NCBI GenBank assembly: GCA_947570615.1
Contig: CANOVJ010000020.1
Location: 1-60,758, forward strand
Length of the DNA stretch: 60,758 bases
Origin: an uncultured Lachnospiraceae bacterium
GTDB lineage: Bacteria > Bacillota > Clostridia > Lachnospirales > Lachnospiraceae
Reading direction: 5' to 3'
Shown: positions 17,343-27,370 of the stretch, in pieces
Layout of the letters: each line of letters starts with the position of its first letter
Numbering within the stretch: position 1 is the first letter of the stretch
The notes under the pieces: generated by a model
Told to the model about the DNA's origin: nothing
Seen by the model: the letters and a program-made list of their open reading frames with translations, nothing else
Databases searched by the model: none
Translations under genes and position numbers: made by a program

Positions 17343-17407
17343 GTTCTCTCTCCTTTTATGTGTGAACTCTTATCTGCATAAGGTCAGCCCACGCAGCGCG
17401 CCGGCCG

Positions 17408-18631
17408 TTATTTGTCGTCCGCCGCAACAACGCCGGGCAGCTCCTTGCCCTCCAGGAATTCCAGGGAAGCGCCGCCGCCGGTGGAAATATGGCTCATCTT
17501 ATCGGCAAAGCCAAGCTGGTTCACAGCCGCCGCGGAATCGCCGCCGCCGATGATGGTGGTTGCGTCGGTCTCTGCCAGCGCCTTCGCCACTGCGATGGTT
17601 CCCTTTGCAAGGATGGGATTCTCGAATACGCCCATGGGTCCGTTCCAGACGACGGTCTTCGCGCTCTTCACAGCGTCTGCGTAGAGGGCTGCGGTCTTCT
17701 CGCCGATGTCCAGACCTTCCTTGTCGGCGGGAATCTTGTCGGCGTCCACAGTGGAAACCGCAATTTCAGCGTCGATGGGGTTCGGGAAGCCGTCCGCAAT
17801 CACGGTATCTACAGGAAGAAGAAGCTTCTTGCCGAGCTTTTCCGCCTTCTCCATCATTTCCTTACAGTAGTCGATCTTCTCGTCGTCAACCAGAGACTTG
17901 CCGATCTCATAGCCCTTGGCTTTGAGGAAGGTAAAAGCCATGCCGCCGCCGATGATCAGGGTGTCGCACTTCTCGAGAAGATTGTTGATTACATTGAGCT
18001 TATCCGCCACCTTTGCTCCGCCGAGGATGGCTACGAAGGGTCTTACCGGGTTTTCAACCGCGTTGCCCAGGAAATCGATCTCCTTCTGCATCAGATAACC
18101 AACGGCGCACTCGCCGCCCTTTGCGCGGATGCAGTCGGTCACGCCCGCCACGGAAGCGTGGGCTCTGTGGGAGGATCCGAAGGCGTCGCACACATAAACG
18201 TCCGCCAGATCAGCCAGCTCCCTGCTGAACTCCTCGCCGTTCTTGGTCTCCTCCTTGCCGCGGAAACGGGTATTCTGAAGCAGAACCACGTCTCCCTCCT
18301 TCATGGCTGCCACGGCCTGGGAGGCTGCCTCGCCGGTCACATTGTAATCGGCAACGAAGTTTACCTCCTTACCCAGCTTCTCGGACAGTCTCTTAGCCAC
18401 GGGGGCAAGGGATTCTCCCTCGTTGGGGCCGTTTTTCACCTTGCCGAGGTGGGAGCAGAGGATCACCTTACCTCCGTCCTTAAGGAGCTTCTCGATGGTG
18501 GGAAGGGCTGCCTTAATGCGGGTCTCGTCTGTGATCTCGCCGTTCTTGAGGGGCACGTTAAAGTCGCATCTCACCAGGACGCGCTTTCCGGCCACGTTGA
18601 TATCATCAACTGATTTCTTATTTAATCCCAT
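17408..18631 (-). CDS. pgk: Phosphoglycerate kinase
   Basis: The 407-residue product starts [20 protein letters not shown] and continues into the family signature RCDFNVPL. Other conserved blocks are [30 protein letters not shown] (the DAFGxxHRxHAS motif), [10 protein letters not shown] and a C-terminal [11 protein letters not shown]. Length and motif order are those of an intact enzyme, which makes ATP from 1,3-bisphosphoglycerate. CGGAGGAAAATATC supplies a good binding site. It lies between gap and tpiA. Confidence 0.98.
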   Translation of the reverse strand: MGLNKKSVDDINVAGKRVLVRCDFNVPLKNGEITDETRIKAALPTIEKLLKDGGKVILCSHLGKVKNGPNEGESLAPVAKRLSEKLGKEVNFVADYNVTGEAASQAVAAMKEGDVVLLQNTRFRGKEETKNGEEFSRELADLADVYVCDAFGSSHRAHASVAGVTDCIRAKGGECAVGYLMQKEIDFLGNAVENPVRPFVAILGGAKVADKLNVINNLLEKCDTLIIGGGMAFTFLKAKGYEIGKSLVDDEKIDYCKEMMEKAEKLGKKLLLPVDTVIADGFPNPIDAEIAVSTVDADKIPADKEGLDIGEKTAALYADAVKSAKTVVWNGPMGVFENPILAKGTIAVAKALAETDATTIIGGGDSAAAVNQLGFADKMSHISTGGGASLEFLEGKELPGVVAADDK

Positions 18632-18662
18632 GATATTTTCCTCCGATACTATAAATAATACA

Positions 18663-18694
18663 GGGCCCGGTCCCTATATCATAAGACCGGACCC
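18663..18694 (-). other. Intercistronic hairpin between gap and pgk
   Basis: GGGTCCGGTC pairs with GACCGGGCCC (10 bp with one wobble) in the 104-base gap between gap and pgk, followed by the T-rich TGTATTATTT. It may be a partial terminator or an mRNA-stability element that sets the gap to pgk ratio. Confidence 0.5.
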
Positions 18695-18735
18695 TTAAGG
18701 TCTTTTGCCTGACTTCGTACTTCGTCCGCAAGCGC

Positions 18736-19749
18736 TTATGCTAACTCAGAGAAGTATTTGATGGTCCTTACCATCTGGCTGGTGTAAGAATTCTCATTGT
18801 CATACCAGGAAACAACCTGAACCTGGGTGTTGCCGTCCTCCATGGGAGCAACCATGGTCTGGGTAGCGTCAAAGATGGAACCGAAGGTGCTGCCGATCAC
18901 GTCGGAGGAAACGATCTCATCTGTGTTGTAACCAAAGGACTCTGTGGAAGCTGCCTTCATGGCGTCGTTGATCTGCTCTTTGGTAACCTGACCCTTAACG
19001 ACTGCAACCAGAATTGTGGTGGAACCTGTAGGGGTGGGAACACGCTGTGCGGAGCCGATCAGCTTGCCGTTCAGCTCAGGGATAACAAGGCCGATCGCCT
19101 TGGCAGCGCCTGTTGAGTTGGGAACGATGTTCTGAGCGCCTGCACGGCTTCTTCTCTTGTCGCCCTTCCTCTGAGGTCCGTCCAGGATCATCTGATCGCC
19201 TGTGTAAGCGTGAACGGTGGTCATGATACCGCTCATGATCGGGCACAGATCGTTGAGAGCCTTGGCCATGGGAGCCAGGCAGTTGGTGGTGCAGGAAGCG
19301 GCGGAGATAACTGTATCTTCAGGCTTTAATGTGCTGTGGTTTACATTGTAAACGATGGTGGGAAGGTCGTTTCCGGCAGGTGCGGAAATAACAACCTTAC
19401 GAGCGCCGGCCTCGATGTGGGCGCTTGCTTTTGCCTTGGATGTATAGAAACCGGTACACTCAAGGACAACGTCTACCTTCAATTCTCCCCAGGGAAGATT
19501 CTTGGCATCCGCTTCTTTGTAGATGGTGATTTCCTTACCGTTAACAGTGATGGAAGACTCGCCATAGGATACGCTGTCAGCGTATTTGTACTTGCCCTGC
19601 GCGGTGTCGTACTTAAGCAGATGCGCAAGCATCTCAGGGCTTGTCAGATCATTGATTGCAACTACTTCATACCCCTCTGCATCAAACATCTGTCTGAAAG
19701 CAAGACGACCAATACGGCCAAAACCATTGATTGCAACTCTTACTGCCAT
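18736..19749 (-). CDS. gap: Glyceraldehyde-3-phosphate dehydrogenase
   Basis: A 337-residue protein beginning [20 protein letters not shown], with the NAD-binding GxGxxG, the active-site [12 protein letters not shown] containing the nucleophilic Cys, and the C-terminal [13 protein letters not shown]. The ATG at 19749 follows AGGAGGAATCTAAA; the open frame extends further upstream only through an AT-rich leader. It oxidises and phosphorylates glyceraldehyde 3-phosphate using NAD. It is first in the gap-pgk-tpiA operon and has a near-consensus promoter. An Asp after the Gly-rich region (VVAINDLTS) fits the NAD-preferring glycolytic form. Confidence 0.98.
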   Translation of the reverse strand: MAVRVAINGFGRIGRLAFRQMFDAEGYEVVAINDLTSPEMLAHLLKYDTAQGKYKYADSVSYGESSITVNGKEITIYKEADAKNLPWGELKVDVVLECTGFYTSKAKASAHIEAGARKVVISAPAGNDLPTIVYNVNHSTLKPEDTVISAASCTTNCLAPMAKALNDLCPIMSGIMTTVHAYTGDQMILDGPQRKGDKRRSRAGAQNIVPNSTGAAKAIGLVIPELNGKLIGSAQRVPTPTGSTTILVAVVKGQVTKEQINDAMKAASTESFGYNTDEIVSSDVIGSTFGSIFDATQTMVAPMEDGNTQVQVVSWYDNENSYTSQMVRTIKYFSELA

Positions 19750-19832
19750 TTTAGATTCCTCCTGAAATTGAATAATTATTTTTATATTATTTTGCAATCC
19801 GTAGAGATTGACAAAATTTTATCACCGAAATT

Positions 19833-19861
19833 ATTTTACCCAATTTGTCCTCAAAGTGCAA
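19833..19861 (-). promoter_or_regulatory. Promoter of the gap-pgk-tpiA operon
   Basis: On the minus strand, TTGCAC (19861-19856) and TAAAAT (19838-19833) are separated by exactly 17 bases in an AT-rich region. The predicted start is about 75 bases before the gap start codon. Confidence 0.7.
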
Positions 19862-20042
19862 GAACTATTTGAAAAATAATTGTATTTTCTGGCAATTTGT
19901 AAGAATCCTTCCAGTTTCTGTTCATCCCGCTGTTCATTTCTGTGCAGCTTTTTCGCCGCGCCCTGCTTTTTAATGCCACACAGGCACAAACCGCCAATAT
20001 CCGTTGTACTTTTTCGGGTAATCTGTTAGACTTAAAAAGCGC

Positions 20043-20121
20043 GCGGGAGGAAATTACGCATATACTCTCCCGCCTAAGCGGAAAGGAGGCAGGACGCTTA
20101 TTCGCAGGCGTCCGGATCAAT
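20043..20121 (+). promoter_or_regulatory. Structured 5' leader with a hairpin between ribosome binding site and start codon
   Basis: One stem pairs GCGGGAG (20043-20049) with CTCCCGC (20067-20073). AGGAGG follows at 20084-20089, then a second hairpin (GGACGC 20092-20097 with GCGTCC 20108-20113), then ATG at 20122. The linear spacing of 32 bases is far too long, but folding the hairpin leaves about 10 unpaired bases. Bases 19862-20042 hold nothing else recognisable. Confidence 0.45.
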
Positions 20122-20940
20122 ATGGCTATCAGAGCGGATTATCATCTGCACAGCTCCTTCTCCGGGGACTCCCAGGCCCCCATGGAGGAAATGATCTCAA
20201 AGGGGATCAGTCTGGGACTTGAGAGCATGTGCTTTACCGAACACCAGGATATGGATTATGTCTACGAGACCCCTGACAGGGAAGGGCTTTTTGAGGTCAA
20301 CACGGATTCATACCTTTATGAGCTGATCCGCTGTAAGGAAAAGTACGCGGACAAAATAAACGTCCTTTTTGGCATCGAGCTGGGCATACAGCCCCACTTA
20401 AGGAGGGAGCTGGCGGTTTATGCGAAAAGCCATGATTTTGATTTTATCATCGCATCCGCCCACATCTGCAACCGGAAGGATCCCTACTATCCCGCCTTCT
20501 ATGAAGGCCGCTCCGACGAGGAGGCCTACCGGGAATACTTCTCGTGCATTCTGGAGGATCTGAAGACTTTTCAGAATTTTGACGTGTTCGGGCATCTGGA
20601 CTATGTGATCCGCTATGGGAAGACGAAGGATCGGGACTACTGCTACGACAGATACAGGGATATTCTGGACAGGATTCTCACCGCCATCATCGATATGGGA
20701 AAGGGGATCGAGGTCAACACCGGGGCCATCCGCTACGGCCTGCGGGATTTAAATCCCTGCACGGAAATCCTGCGGCGCTACCGTGAGCTGGGAGGCGAGA
20801 TCGTCACCACGGGCTCCGACGCCCACGAGCCCGGCGCGCTGGCACAGGGGTTTGAGCGTGCCGCCCAGGTTCTCACAGAGGCGGGATTTCGGTATTACAC
20901 GGTTTTTGAAAAAAGAACGCCCTCCTTTCACAGGATATGA
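20122..20940 (+). CDS. PHP-family histidinol-phosphatase
   Basis: The 272-residue protein has the polymerase-and-histidinol-phosphatase metal site: ADYHLHSSFSGDS, CFTEHQDMDY, GIELGIQPH, IIASAHICN, FGHLDY and TGSDAHEPG appear in the expected order. It probably converts histidinol phosphate to histidinol in histidine synthesis, though related PHP proteins act on other phosphate esters and no other his genes are nearby. The ATG at 20122 gives the usual N-terminus; no closer binding site than the AGGAGG 32 bases upstream is present, and a hairpin occupies the gap. It is convergent with mnmA. Confidence 0.88.
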   Translation: MAIRADYHLHSSFSGDSQAPMEEMISKGISLGLESMCFTEHQDMDYVYETPDREGLFEVNTDSYLYELIRCKEKYADKINVLFGIELGIQPHLRRELAVYAKSHDFDFIIASAHICNRKDPYYPAFYEGRSDEEAYREYFSCILEDLKTFQNFDVFGHLDYVIRYGKTKDRDYCYDRYRDILDRILTAIIDMGKGIEVNTGAIRYGLRDLNPCTEILRRYRELGGEIVTTGSDAHEPGALAQGFERAAQVLTEAGFRYYTVFEKRTPSFHRI

Positions 20941-20962
20941 GAGGCGGGGCAGCTCCGGCTTT

Positions 20963-22012
20963 CTACGCTATGATTCCGCCGGCCGCCACGTATTCGCCGT
21001 CGTAGAATACCACAGCCTGGCCGGGGGTTATGGCGCGGACAGGCTTTTCAAAGAGAGCGGACAGCTCGTCCTGCCCGGTACGCCTCACCATGCACCATTC
21101 CCCCTGATGGGCATAGCGCACCCTGGCGCGAAGCCTTACGGGCTCTCTCAGATCCTCCAGCCCCATGAAGCTGATCTGATTGCAGGTCAGGCCGGTGCGA
21201 TATACGTCGCTGTCGCTGATCACCACCTCGTTGGTTTCGGGGCGCAGCCCGCAGACAAAAACCGGGTGGCCCATGGAAAGGCCAAGGCCCCTGCGCTGTC
21301 CCACCGTGTAATGGGTGATCCCTCTGTGACGGCCCAGAACGGTTCCCTCCGGGGACACAAAATTGCCCTCTCCCGGCACCCTACCGGGGGCCTGCCGCTC
21401 GATAAAGCCGGCGTAATCCCCCTGCGGCACGAAGCAGATATCCTGGCTGTCGGGCTTGTCCGCCACGGGCAGGTTCTGCCCTCTGGCCAGCTCTCTGATC
21501 TGTTCCTTTTCGTACATTCCCACCGGCATCAGGGTGTGGGCGAGCTGAAACTGGGTCAGGTTATAGAGCGCATAGGTCTGATCCTTTCCGGAGGATACCG
21601 AGCTTCTCAGAGCATATCTTCCGTTTGGGAGCCGCTGCGTCCTGGCGTAGTGTCCGGTGGCGATATAGTCCGCGCCGATCTGGAGGGCGCGCCTTAAGAG
21701 CGCCTCCCATTTCACATACCGGTTGCAGGCAATGCAGGGATTGGGGGTTCTTCCCCGGAGATATTCCGCCACAAAGTAATCCACCACATTTTTCTGAAAT
21801 GCTTCCCTGAAATTCACCACATAAAAGGGAATATCCAGGGCATGGGCCACACGCCTGGCATCCTCCGCCGCCGAAAGGCCGCAGCATCCGCCCTCCTCCC
21901 GCCACAGCTCCATGGTGACGCCGATCACCTCATAGCCCTGCTCCTTCAAAAGATATGCGGCCACGGAGGAATCCACGCCCCCCGACATGCCCACCACCAC
22001 TTTTTCTTTCAT
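20963..22012 (-). CDS. mnmA: tRNA 2-thiouridine(34) synthase MnmA
   Basis: A 349-residue enzyme with the PP-loop VGMSGGVDSSVAAYL at the N-terminus, the first catalytic Cys in PNPCIACNRYVKW and the second in DSQDICFVPQGDY. It activates U34 of Lys, Glu and Gln tRNAs with ATP and transfers sulfur from the cysteine desulfurase relay. The ATG at 22012 gives the family start MKEKVVVGMSGG; an ATG nine codons upstream (22039) is an alternative, and neither has a strong binding site. It is the last gene of a nifS-nifU-mnmA operon, so a desulfurase source sits next to it. Confidence 0.96.
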   Translation of the reverse strand: MKEKVVVGMSGGVDSSVAAYLLKEQGYEVIGVTMELWREEGGCCGLSAAEDARRVAHALDIPFYVVNFREAFQKNVVDYFVAEYLRGRTPNPCIACNRYVKWEALLRRALQIGADYIATGHYARTQRLPNGRYALRSSVSSGKDQTYALYNLTQFQLAHTLMPVGMYEKEQIRELARGQNLPVADKPDSQDICFVPQGDYAGFIERQAPGRVPGEGNFVSPEGTVLGRHRGITHYTVGQRRGLGLSMGHPVFVCGLRPETNEVVISDSDVYRTGLTCNQISFMGLEDLREPVRLRARVRYAHQGEWCMVRRTGQDELSALFEKPVRAITPGQAVVFYDGEYVAAGGIIA

Positions 22013-22103
22013 GCCCCTGTCTTCGCTTTCTGCATTCATCCCGCGTACGGCCTGCCCGCCACGCCCCGCCTGCAGGGCGCTCCGCAGACTGTCCCTGTGT
22101 CCG

Positions 22104-22544
22104 TCAGTATTCTTCTGCCGCCTGCTCATCCTCGTGGATATCGCTTCTGGGCTTTTTAAGTCCCTCGATCTCGATCCCGTTTTTCTGCGCGTAATCCCAG
22201 AGGGCCGCATGGATGGCCTCCTCCGCTAGCAGGGAGCAGTGTACCTTCACGGGGGGAAGTCCGTCCAGGGCCTCCATCACCGCCTGATTGGTCACCGCCA
22301 TGGCCTCCTGTATGGTCTTTCCCTTCACAAGCTCGGTGGCCATACTGCTGGTGGCCACCGCCGCCCCGCATCCGAAGGTCTTGAATTTACACTCCCTGAT
22401 CACATGACCCTCGTCGATATCCAGATAAATCCGCATGATATCCCCGCATTTGGCGTTTCCCACCGTTCCCACGCCGCTGGCGTTCTCAATCTCCCCCATA
22501 TTCCTGGGATTGGAAAAATGATCCATCACCTTTTCGCTGTACAT
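22104..22544 (-). CDS. nifU: NifU/IscU-type Fe-S cluster scaffold
   Basis: This 146-residue scaffold starts MYSEKVMDHFSNPRNMGEI and has the three conserved cysteines in GNAKCGDIM, KTFGCGAAVATS and VKVHCSLLAEEA. These hold the nascent Fe-S cluster built from sulfur supplied by NifS. The length is that of the short NifU-like form with an acidic C-terminal tail. Its start codon lies inside the 3' end of nifS (19-base overlap), so the two are translationally coupled. In Clostridia this pair is often followed by mnmA, as here. No iscR repressor gene is adjacent. Confidence 0.96.
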   Translation of the reverse strand: MYSEKVMDHFSNPRNMGEIENASGVGTVGNAKCGDIMRIYLDIDEGHVIRECKFKTFGCGAAVATSSMATELVKGKTIQEAMAVTNQAVMEALDGLPPVKVHCSLLAEEAIHAALWDYAQKNGIEIEGLKKPRSDIHEDEQAAEEY

Positions 22545-23743
22545 GTCTCTTCCTCCTTCAAATTTTCCTCCTTCAGAAAATCCTCGTAGAGCGGCGACAT
22601 CCGCCGCAGCTTTTCCACGATCTCCTTAATGGCCTCCACCGTCCGGTCCATCTCCTGCCGGGTGTTTTCCCCGCTTAAGGAAAGCCGCAGGGAGCCGTGG
22701 GCAATCTCGTGAGGCAGGCCGATGGCCAGCAGCACATGGGAAGGATCCAGGGAGCCCGACGTGCAGGCGGAGCCGCTGGAGGCACAGATTCCTTTCATGT
22801 CCAGCATGATCAGCAGGGATTCCCCCTCGATGAACCGGAAGCAGAAGTTCACGTTCCCGGGCAGCCGCCTGGTTCTGTGGCCGTTGAGACGGCAGAAGGG
22901 GATTTCCCTCTCGATCCGTTCGATCAGATAATCCCGCAGCTGCCTGATCCTCTCCTCCCTCTCCTGCATATGGGTAAAGGCGGCCTCCACCGCCGCTCCC
23001 AGCCCCGCGATCCCGGGCACGTTCTCGGTTCCGGCCCTGCGCCCCCGCTCCTGCGCGCCGCCGTGAACAAAGGAGCGCAATTTAAGCCCATCCCGAATAT
23101 AGAGAAATCCGATTCCCTTGGGGCCGCCCAGCTTGTGGCCGCTGGCACTGAGCATGTCGATGGCCAGGGCCTGCGCGTCGATGGGCACATGGCCGTAGGC
23201 CTGCACCGCGTCGGTGTGAAAGAGAATCCCCCTTTTTCTGGCGATACGCCCGATCTCCTCTATGGGCTGGAGGGTTCCGATCTCATTGTTGGCGAACATC
23301 ACCGAAATCAGGATGGTATCCGGCCGGATGGCCTCCTCCAGCTCCTCAGGCCTGAGGATCCCGTCCCCGTCCACATCCACGTATGTGACCTCAAAGCCCC
23401 TTTTCTCCAGATACTGGCAGGTGTGGAGGACGGCGTGATGCTCAATCTTCGAGGTGATAATATGCCTGCCCTTATCCGCATAGCTCTCCGCCGCGGCAAC
23501 CAGCGCCCAGTTATCCGACTCCGAGCCCCCCGCCGTAAAGTAGATCTCCCGGGGAGACACATGCAGCGTCCCGGCAATCTGCTCTCTGACCTGCTCGATC
23601 TTCTTTTTGCTCTCCGCCCCCATGGCGTAAATACTGCTGGCATTCCCATAGCGCTCCGAAAACCAGGGGAGCATGGCCTCCACCGCCTCCGGCAGCGTTC
23701 TTGTGGTAGCCGCGTTGTCAAGATAGATTATATTTTTATCCAT
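22526..23743 (-). CDS. nifS: Cysteine desulfurase, NifS/IscS family
   Basis: A 405-residue PLP enzyme starting MDKNIIYLDNAATTRTLPEAV. It has HHAVL near residue 100, the PLP-lysine in SASGHKLGGPKGIGFLY and the catalytic-loop Cys in CASSGSACTSGSLDPSHVL. It releases sulfur from cysteine as a persulfide for Fe-S clusters (with NifU) and for tRNA thiolation (with MnmA); both partner genes follow directly. A near-consensus promoter lies 56 bases upstream of the start. Confidence 0.97.
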   Translation of the reverse strand: MDKNIIYLDNAATTRTLPEAVEAMLPWFSERYGNASSIYAMGAESKKKIEQVREQIAGTLHVSPREIYFTAGGSESDNWALVAAAESYADKGRHIITSKIEHHAVLHTCQYLEKRGFEVTYVDVDGDGILRPEELEEAIRPDTILISVMFANNEIGTLQPIEEIGRIARKRGILFHTDAVQAYGHVPIDAQALAIDMLSASGHKLGGPKGIGFLYIRDGLKLRSFVHGGAQERGRRAGTENVPGIAGLGAAVEAAFTHMQEREERIRQLRDYLIERIEREIPFCRLNGHRTRRLPGNVNFCFRFIEGESLLIMLDMKGICASSGSACTSGSLDPSHVLLAIGLPHEIAHGSLRLSLSGENTRQEMDRTVEAIKEIVEKLRRMSPLYEDFLKEENLKEEETCTAKR

Positions 23744-23798
23744 GAATTTACGTATATCCTTTCATTTCCTGGTATTCTGCCAGGTTTTCGCATTCCCT

Positions 23799-23827
23799 AC
23801 TATAGCATTCCCGGTATGTTCTGTCAA
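23799..23827 (-). promoter_or_regulatory. Promoter of the nifS-nifU-mnmA operon
   Basis: On the minus strand a perfect TTGACA (23827-23822) and TATAGT (23804-23799) are 17 bases apart. A short CCTGG/CCAGG stem lies just after the predicted start. No IscR-type site was recognised. Confidence 0.75.
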
Positions 23828-23876
23828 TGAGGGGAGAAGCATATATTTAGGAACAAGTATCACATGGTGGTAATCT

Positions 23877-25217
23877 ATGCTTCGTATTCGCAAAACAAGT
23901 CCTCTGATCACAGGGACGATCATTCTCACGGCAACAGGATTTTTAAGCCGTTTTATCGGATTCTTTTACCGGATTTTCCTCTCGCGTCTTTTCGGGGCGG
24001 AGGGCATGGGGATCTACCAGCTCATCTCCCCGGTGCTGGCCCTGTCCTTCGCCCTCACCGTGGCGGGGATGCAGACCGCCATCTCCAAGTATGTGGCGGG
24101 GGAGACAATCACCCGGGATTACCGCTCCTCGGCCCTGCATCTGGCTGCCGGCTTTGCGCTCTCCATGAGCCTCTCCCTGCTGTGCATGGCGGGAATCTAC
24201 TGCCAGGCCGATGCCATCGCCGTCCATCTTCTCATGGAGGAGAGAACCGCCCCGCTGCTTCGGATTATCGCCCTCTCCATCCCCATGGCCACCGTGCATT
24301 CCTGCATCAACGGCTATTTTTACGGGATACGCAAAACCACGGTTCCGGCCATCTGCCAGTTGTCGGAGCAGATCGTGCGGGTGGGAAGCGTTTACCTGAT
24401 TTACTACTTTTGCCTAAAACAGGGGATGGTTCCCACCATCAGCTTTGCCGTGGTGGGGCTGGTGATCGGCGAGAGCGCCTCCATGCTGGTCTCTCTGATC
24501 GCCGTCCGGGCCCACTTCGACCATGTGGTCCCGAAAAACTACGGTGCTCTCCTGCCCCGCAGACTCTCCTGCTGGACCTGCGCGGGAAGAAACCTGCTGC
24601 GGCTGGCGGTTCCTTTATCCTTAAACAGAGTGATCATCAATTTTCTCCAGAGCGTCGAAGCCATTTTCATCCCCAACCGGCTGATGCTCTACGGCTGCGA
24701 TAACGCCGCCGCCCTGAGCGTTTACGGGACCCTCACCGGAATGAGCCTGCCTCTGATCCTCTTCCCCGGAGCCATCACCAACTCCATCTGCGTGCTGCTT
24801 CTGCCCATCGTCTCCGAGGCCGACGCCGCCGACAACCGCCACACGATCCGCAGGGCGGTGCATCAGTCCATCCGCTACGGCTTTCTGCTGGGCATCGTCT
24901 TCACGGGCATTTTTCTGTGCCTGGGACGTTTTCTGGGAAATTTCCTCTACCAGAGCGAGCTTGCGGGGAATTTCATCCTGGTGCTGAGCTTTCTGTGTCC
25001 TCTGATGTACATTGCGAGCACCTTAAACAGCATTTTAAACGGCCTTGGCAAGACGGGGCTCACCTTTCTTTTCAGTATGCTGAGCCTTATGGTGCGGCTT
25101 GGCTTCGTGTTCCTGGGGATTCCCGTCTGGGGGATTCACGGGTATCTGTGGGGACTTCTGGCCAGCCAGGCGGTGCAGACGCTGCTGTGCATGGGGGCGG
25201 TGAGAAAATACCGCTGA
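23877..25217 (+). CDS. MATE/MOP-superfamily polysaccharide flippase, SpoVB-like
   Basis: This 446-residue polytopic membrane protein starts [42 protein letters not shown], the typical start of SpoVB and related polysaccharide-type flippases, and about 14 hydrophobic helices follow. Such proteins flip lipid-linked cell-wall or spore-cortex precursors. The ATG at 23877 has GGTGG six bases upstream. It is divergent from nifS across 133 bases. Whether it acts in sporulation or in surface polysaccharide export cannot be told from sequence. Confidence 0.85.
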   Translation: MLRIRKTSPLITGTIILTATGFLSRFIGFFYRIFLSRLFGAEGMGIYQLISPVLALSFALTVAGMQTAISKYVAGETITRDYRSSALHLAAGFALSMSLSLLCMAGIYCQADAIAVHLLMEERTAPLLRIIALSIPMATVHSCINGYFYGIRKTTVPAICQLSEQIVRVGSVYLIYYFCLKQGMVPTISFAVVGLVIGESASMLVSLIAVRAHFDHVVPKNYGALLPRRLSCWTCAGRNLLRLAVPLSLNRVIINFLQSVEAIFIPNRLMLYGCDNAAALSVYGTLTGMSLPLILFPGAITNSICVLLLPIVSEADAADNRHTIRRAVHQSIRYGFLLGIVFTGIFLCLGRFLGNFLYQSELAGNFILVLSFLCPLMYIASTLNSILNGLGKTGLTFLFSMLSLMVRLGFVFLGIPVWGIHGYLWGLLASQAVQTLLCMGAVRKYR

Positions 25218-25238
25218 AGGGGGGATGCGCAAATACGC

Positions 25239-25268
25239 TTGTCTTTTCCGCCCGTTCTGCGGTATACT
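25239..25268 (+). promoter_or_regulatory. Candidate promoter of the exonuclease gene
   Basis: TTGTCT (25239-25244) and TATACT (25263-25268) are 18 bases apart, about 50 bases before the exonuclease start. Confidence 0.55.
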
Positions 25269-25318
25269 TCTCTTACAGAAAAAATGTCAGACAGCGGACA
25301 GAAAGGAACCCACAGAAA

Positions 25319-26077
25319 ATGAAAAAATTAGTCTCATGGAATGTAAACGGCCTGCGCGCCTGCCTGGGTAAGGGCTTTCTGGATTTTGTAAAGGAGGCGG
25401 ACGCCGACATCTTCTGCATCCAGGAATCCAAGCTGCAGCAGGGCCAGATCACACTGGAGCTTCCCGGCTATCACCAATACTGGAATTATGCGGAGAAAAA
25501 GGGCTATTCGGGAACCGCCATTTTTACCAGGCAGGAGCCCCTTGGCGTTTCTTACGGAATGGGAATCGAGGCCCACGATCACGAGGGACGCGTCATCACT
25601 CTCGAGTTTGACGGCTACTATATGGTAACCGTCTACACGCCCAACTCCCAGGACGAGCTCAGAAGGCTTTCCTACCGCATGGAATGGGAGGATGATTTTC
25701 TGGCGTACCTCAAATCCCTGGAGGAGAAAAAGCCCGTCATTTTCTGCGGCGACCTGAACGTGGCCCACCGTGAGATCGACCTGAAAAACCCTAAGACCAA
25801 CCGCAATAACGCCGGTTTCACGGACGAGGAGCGGGACAAATTTACCCGGCTTACCCAGGAGGGCTTTATTGACACCTTCCGCCATTTTTACCCTGATCTG
25901 GAGGGCGCTTACTCCTGGTGGTCCTACCGCTTCCATGCCAGGGAACGGAATACCGGCTGGCGTATCGACTACTTTCTGACCTCCCGGTCTCTGGAGGGCG
26001 CGCTCGTGGACGCGCTGATCTACAAGGATATCATGGGATCGGATCACTGCCCCGTGGGGCTGCTCATTAATATATAG
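25319..26077 (+). CDS. exoA: Exodeoxyribonuclease III / AP endonuclease
   Basis: A 252-residue enzyme of the Xth/ExoA family. It begins [20 protein letters not shown] and includes [10 protein letters not shown] (metal-binding Glu), [21 protein letters not shown] and the C-terminal GSDHCPVGL with the catalytic Asp-His. It cuts DNA at abasic sites and has 3' exonuclease activity. The ATG at 25319 has AAAGGAACC upstream; the longer open frame overlaps the flippase gene and is not real. An epimerase gene follows within 20 bases. Confidence 0.95.
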   Translation: MKKLVSWNVNGLRACLGKGFLDFVKEADADIFCIQESKLQQGQITLELPGYHQYWNYAEKKGYSGTAIFTRQEPLGVSYGMGIEAHDHEGRVITLEFDGYYMVTVYTPNSQDELRRLSYRMEWEDDFLAYLKSLEEKKPVIFCGDLNVAHREIDLKNPKTNRNNAGFTDEERDKFTRLTQEGFIDTFRHFYPDLEGAYSWWSYRFHARERNTGWRIDYFLTSRSLEGALVDALIYKDIMGSDHCPVGLLINI

Positions 26078-26097
26078 AAGAAAGGCGGATGATAAGA

Positions 26098-27135
26098 ATG
26101 AAAATACTCTTTATCGGAGGGACAGGCACCATCAGTATGGCCATCACCAGAGCGCTTCTCTCCCAGGGCCACACACTGTATCTGATCAACAGAGGGAACC
26201 GCCCTCTTACGCTGCCGGAGCCGTGCTCCGCGGGGACCCTTACGGAGCTTAAAGCGGATATCAATGATGAGACCCGCGTGGCAGAGCTGATAAAGGAGCT
26301 GCATTTCGACGCGGTGGCGGATTTTATCGCCTTTACGCCGGAGCAGCTCATGCGGGACTACCGGCTTTTTGGGGGAAGGACCAGACAGTTTCTCTATGTC
26401 AGCTCCGCCTCCGCCTACCAGAAGCCGCTCTCCGATTACCGGATAAACGAGGCCACGCCCCTTGCCAATCCTTACTGGGAATATTCCCGGAATAAGATTG
26501 CCGGGGAGGATTATCTGATGAAGCTCTATCGTCAGGAGGGCTTCCCCGTCACCATCGTCCGGCCCAGCCACACCTACGACGAGCGCTCCGTCCCCGTGGG
26601 GGTTCACGGGGCGAACGGAAGCTATGCGGTTATCCGGCGGATGCTCGCGGGAAAGCCCGTGCTGATTCCGGGAGACGGCTCCTCCCTGTGGACGCTCACC
26701 CACAACTCAGACTTTGCCGCCGCCTTTACAGGGCTGATCGGGAATATCCACGCCATCGGCGAAGCGGTCCAGATCACCTCCGACGAGTCCCTGACCTGGA
26801 ATCAGATCTACCAGATCATCGCCGACGCCCTGGGGGTTGAGCTGAACCCCCTTCACGTGGCCTCAGACTTTCTGGCAGCCTGCGGCGGCGATTACGATTT
26901 TCGCGGAAGCCTTCTGGGGGATAAATCCAATACGGTGGTCTTCGACAACAGCAAGCTCAAGCGGCTGGTTCCCGACTTCACCGCCAGGGTGCGGGCGGAC
27001 CAGGGGCTGCGGGAATCGCTGGACTATGTGCTCAGCCACCCCCAGTGCCAGAAGGAGGATCCAGACTTCGACGCCTTCTGCGACCGGGTGGCGCTGGCGA
27101 TGGAGCAGGCCCTGAAAATAATGAACCAAAAATAG
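26098..27135 (+). CDS. NAD-dependent epimerase/dehydratase (extended SDR)
   Basis: This 345-residue protein starts MKILFIGGTGTISMAITRALLSQG, a Rossmann start of the extended short-chain dehydrogenase family. The catalytic YxxxK is visible in YSRNKIAGEDYL, and it ends with a variable substrate-binding half. The ATG at 26098 is preferred over the one at 26089 because AAAGGCGG is then nine bases away. Relatives include CSP41-like proteins and nucleotide-sugar epimerases. The substrate is unknown. It probably shares the exoA promoter and is followed by a strong terminator. Confidence 0.8.
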   Translation: MKILFIGGTGTISMAITRALLSQGHTLYLINRGNRPLTLPEPCSAGTLTELKADINDETRVAELIKELHFDAVADFIAFTPEQLMRDYRLFGGRTRQFLYVSSASAYQKPLSDYRINEATPLANPYWEYSRNKIAGEDYLMKLYRQEGFPVTIVRPSHTYDERSVPVGVHGANGSYAVIRRMLAGKPVLIPGDGSSLWTLTHNSDFAAAFTGLIGNIHAIGEAVQITSDESLTWNQIYQIIADALGVELNPLHVASDFLAACGGDYDFRGSLLGDKSNTVVFDNSKLKRLVPDFTARVRADQGLRESLDYVLSHPQCQKEDPDFDAFCDRVALAMEQALKIMNQK

Positions 27136-27164
27136 ACACACCCGCGGGATATTTCCCGAAACAG

Positions 27165-27205
27165 GGGGAGGGATTCGCCGGCCGTCAGCGCCGGTATCCC
27201 TCCCC
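27165..27205 (+). terminator. Terminator after the epimerase gene
   Basis: GGGGAGGGAT pairs with ATCCCTCCCC, enclosing an inner GCCGGC-type stem, followed by CTGACTCTTTTC. Confidence 0.7.
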
Positions 27206-27270
27206 TGACTCTTTTCAGAAGATTTCCTTCTCCCTCATGATTGTTAAAAACCTACACAAAATGGTGGATT

Positions 27271-27300
27271 TTGACATTGCCGCAACCGCATTAATCATAT
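27271..27300 (+). promoter_or_regulatory. Candidate promoter of the glycosidase locus
   Basis: A perfect TTGACA (27271-27276) is followed after 18 bases by TCATAT, a poor -10; TATAAA begins three bases later. The weak -10 would fit an activator-dependent promoter, for example one served by the YesN-type regulator encoded downstream. Confidence 0.45.
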
Positions 27301-27370
27301 AAAGTAAAGTTAAAATCGAATGATGTTCTGTATTTATTGGTGCAAACAGCCAAAAAGGAGGTAGTATATT

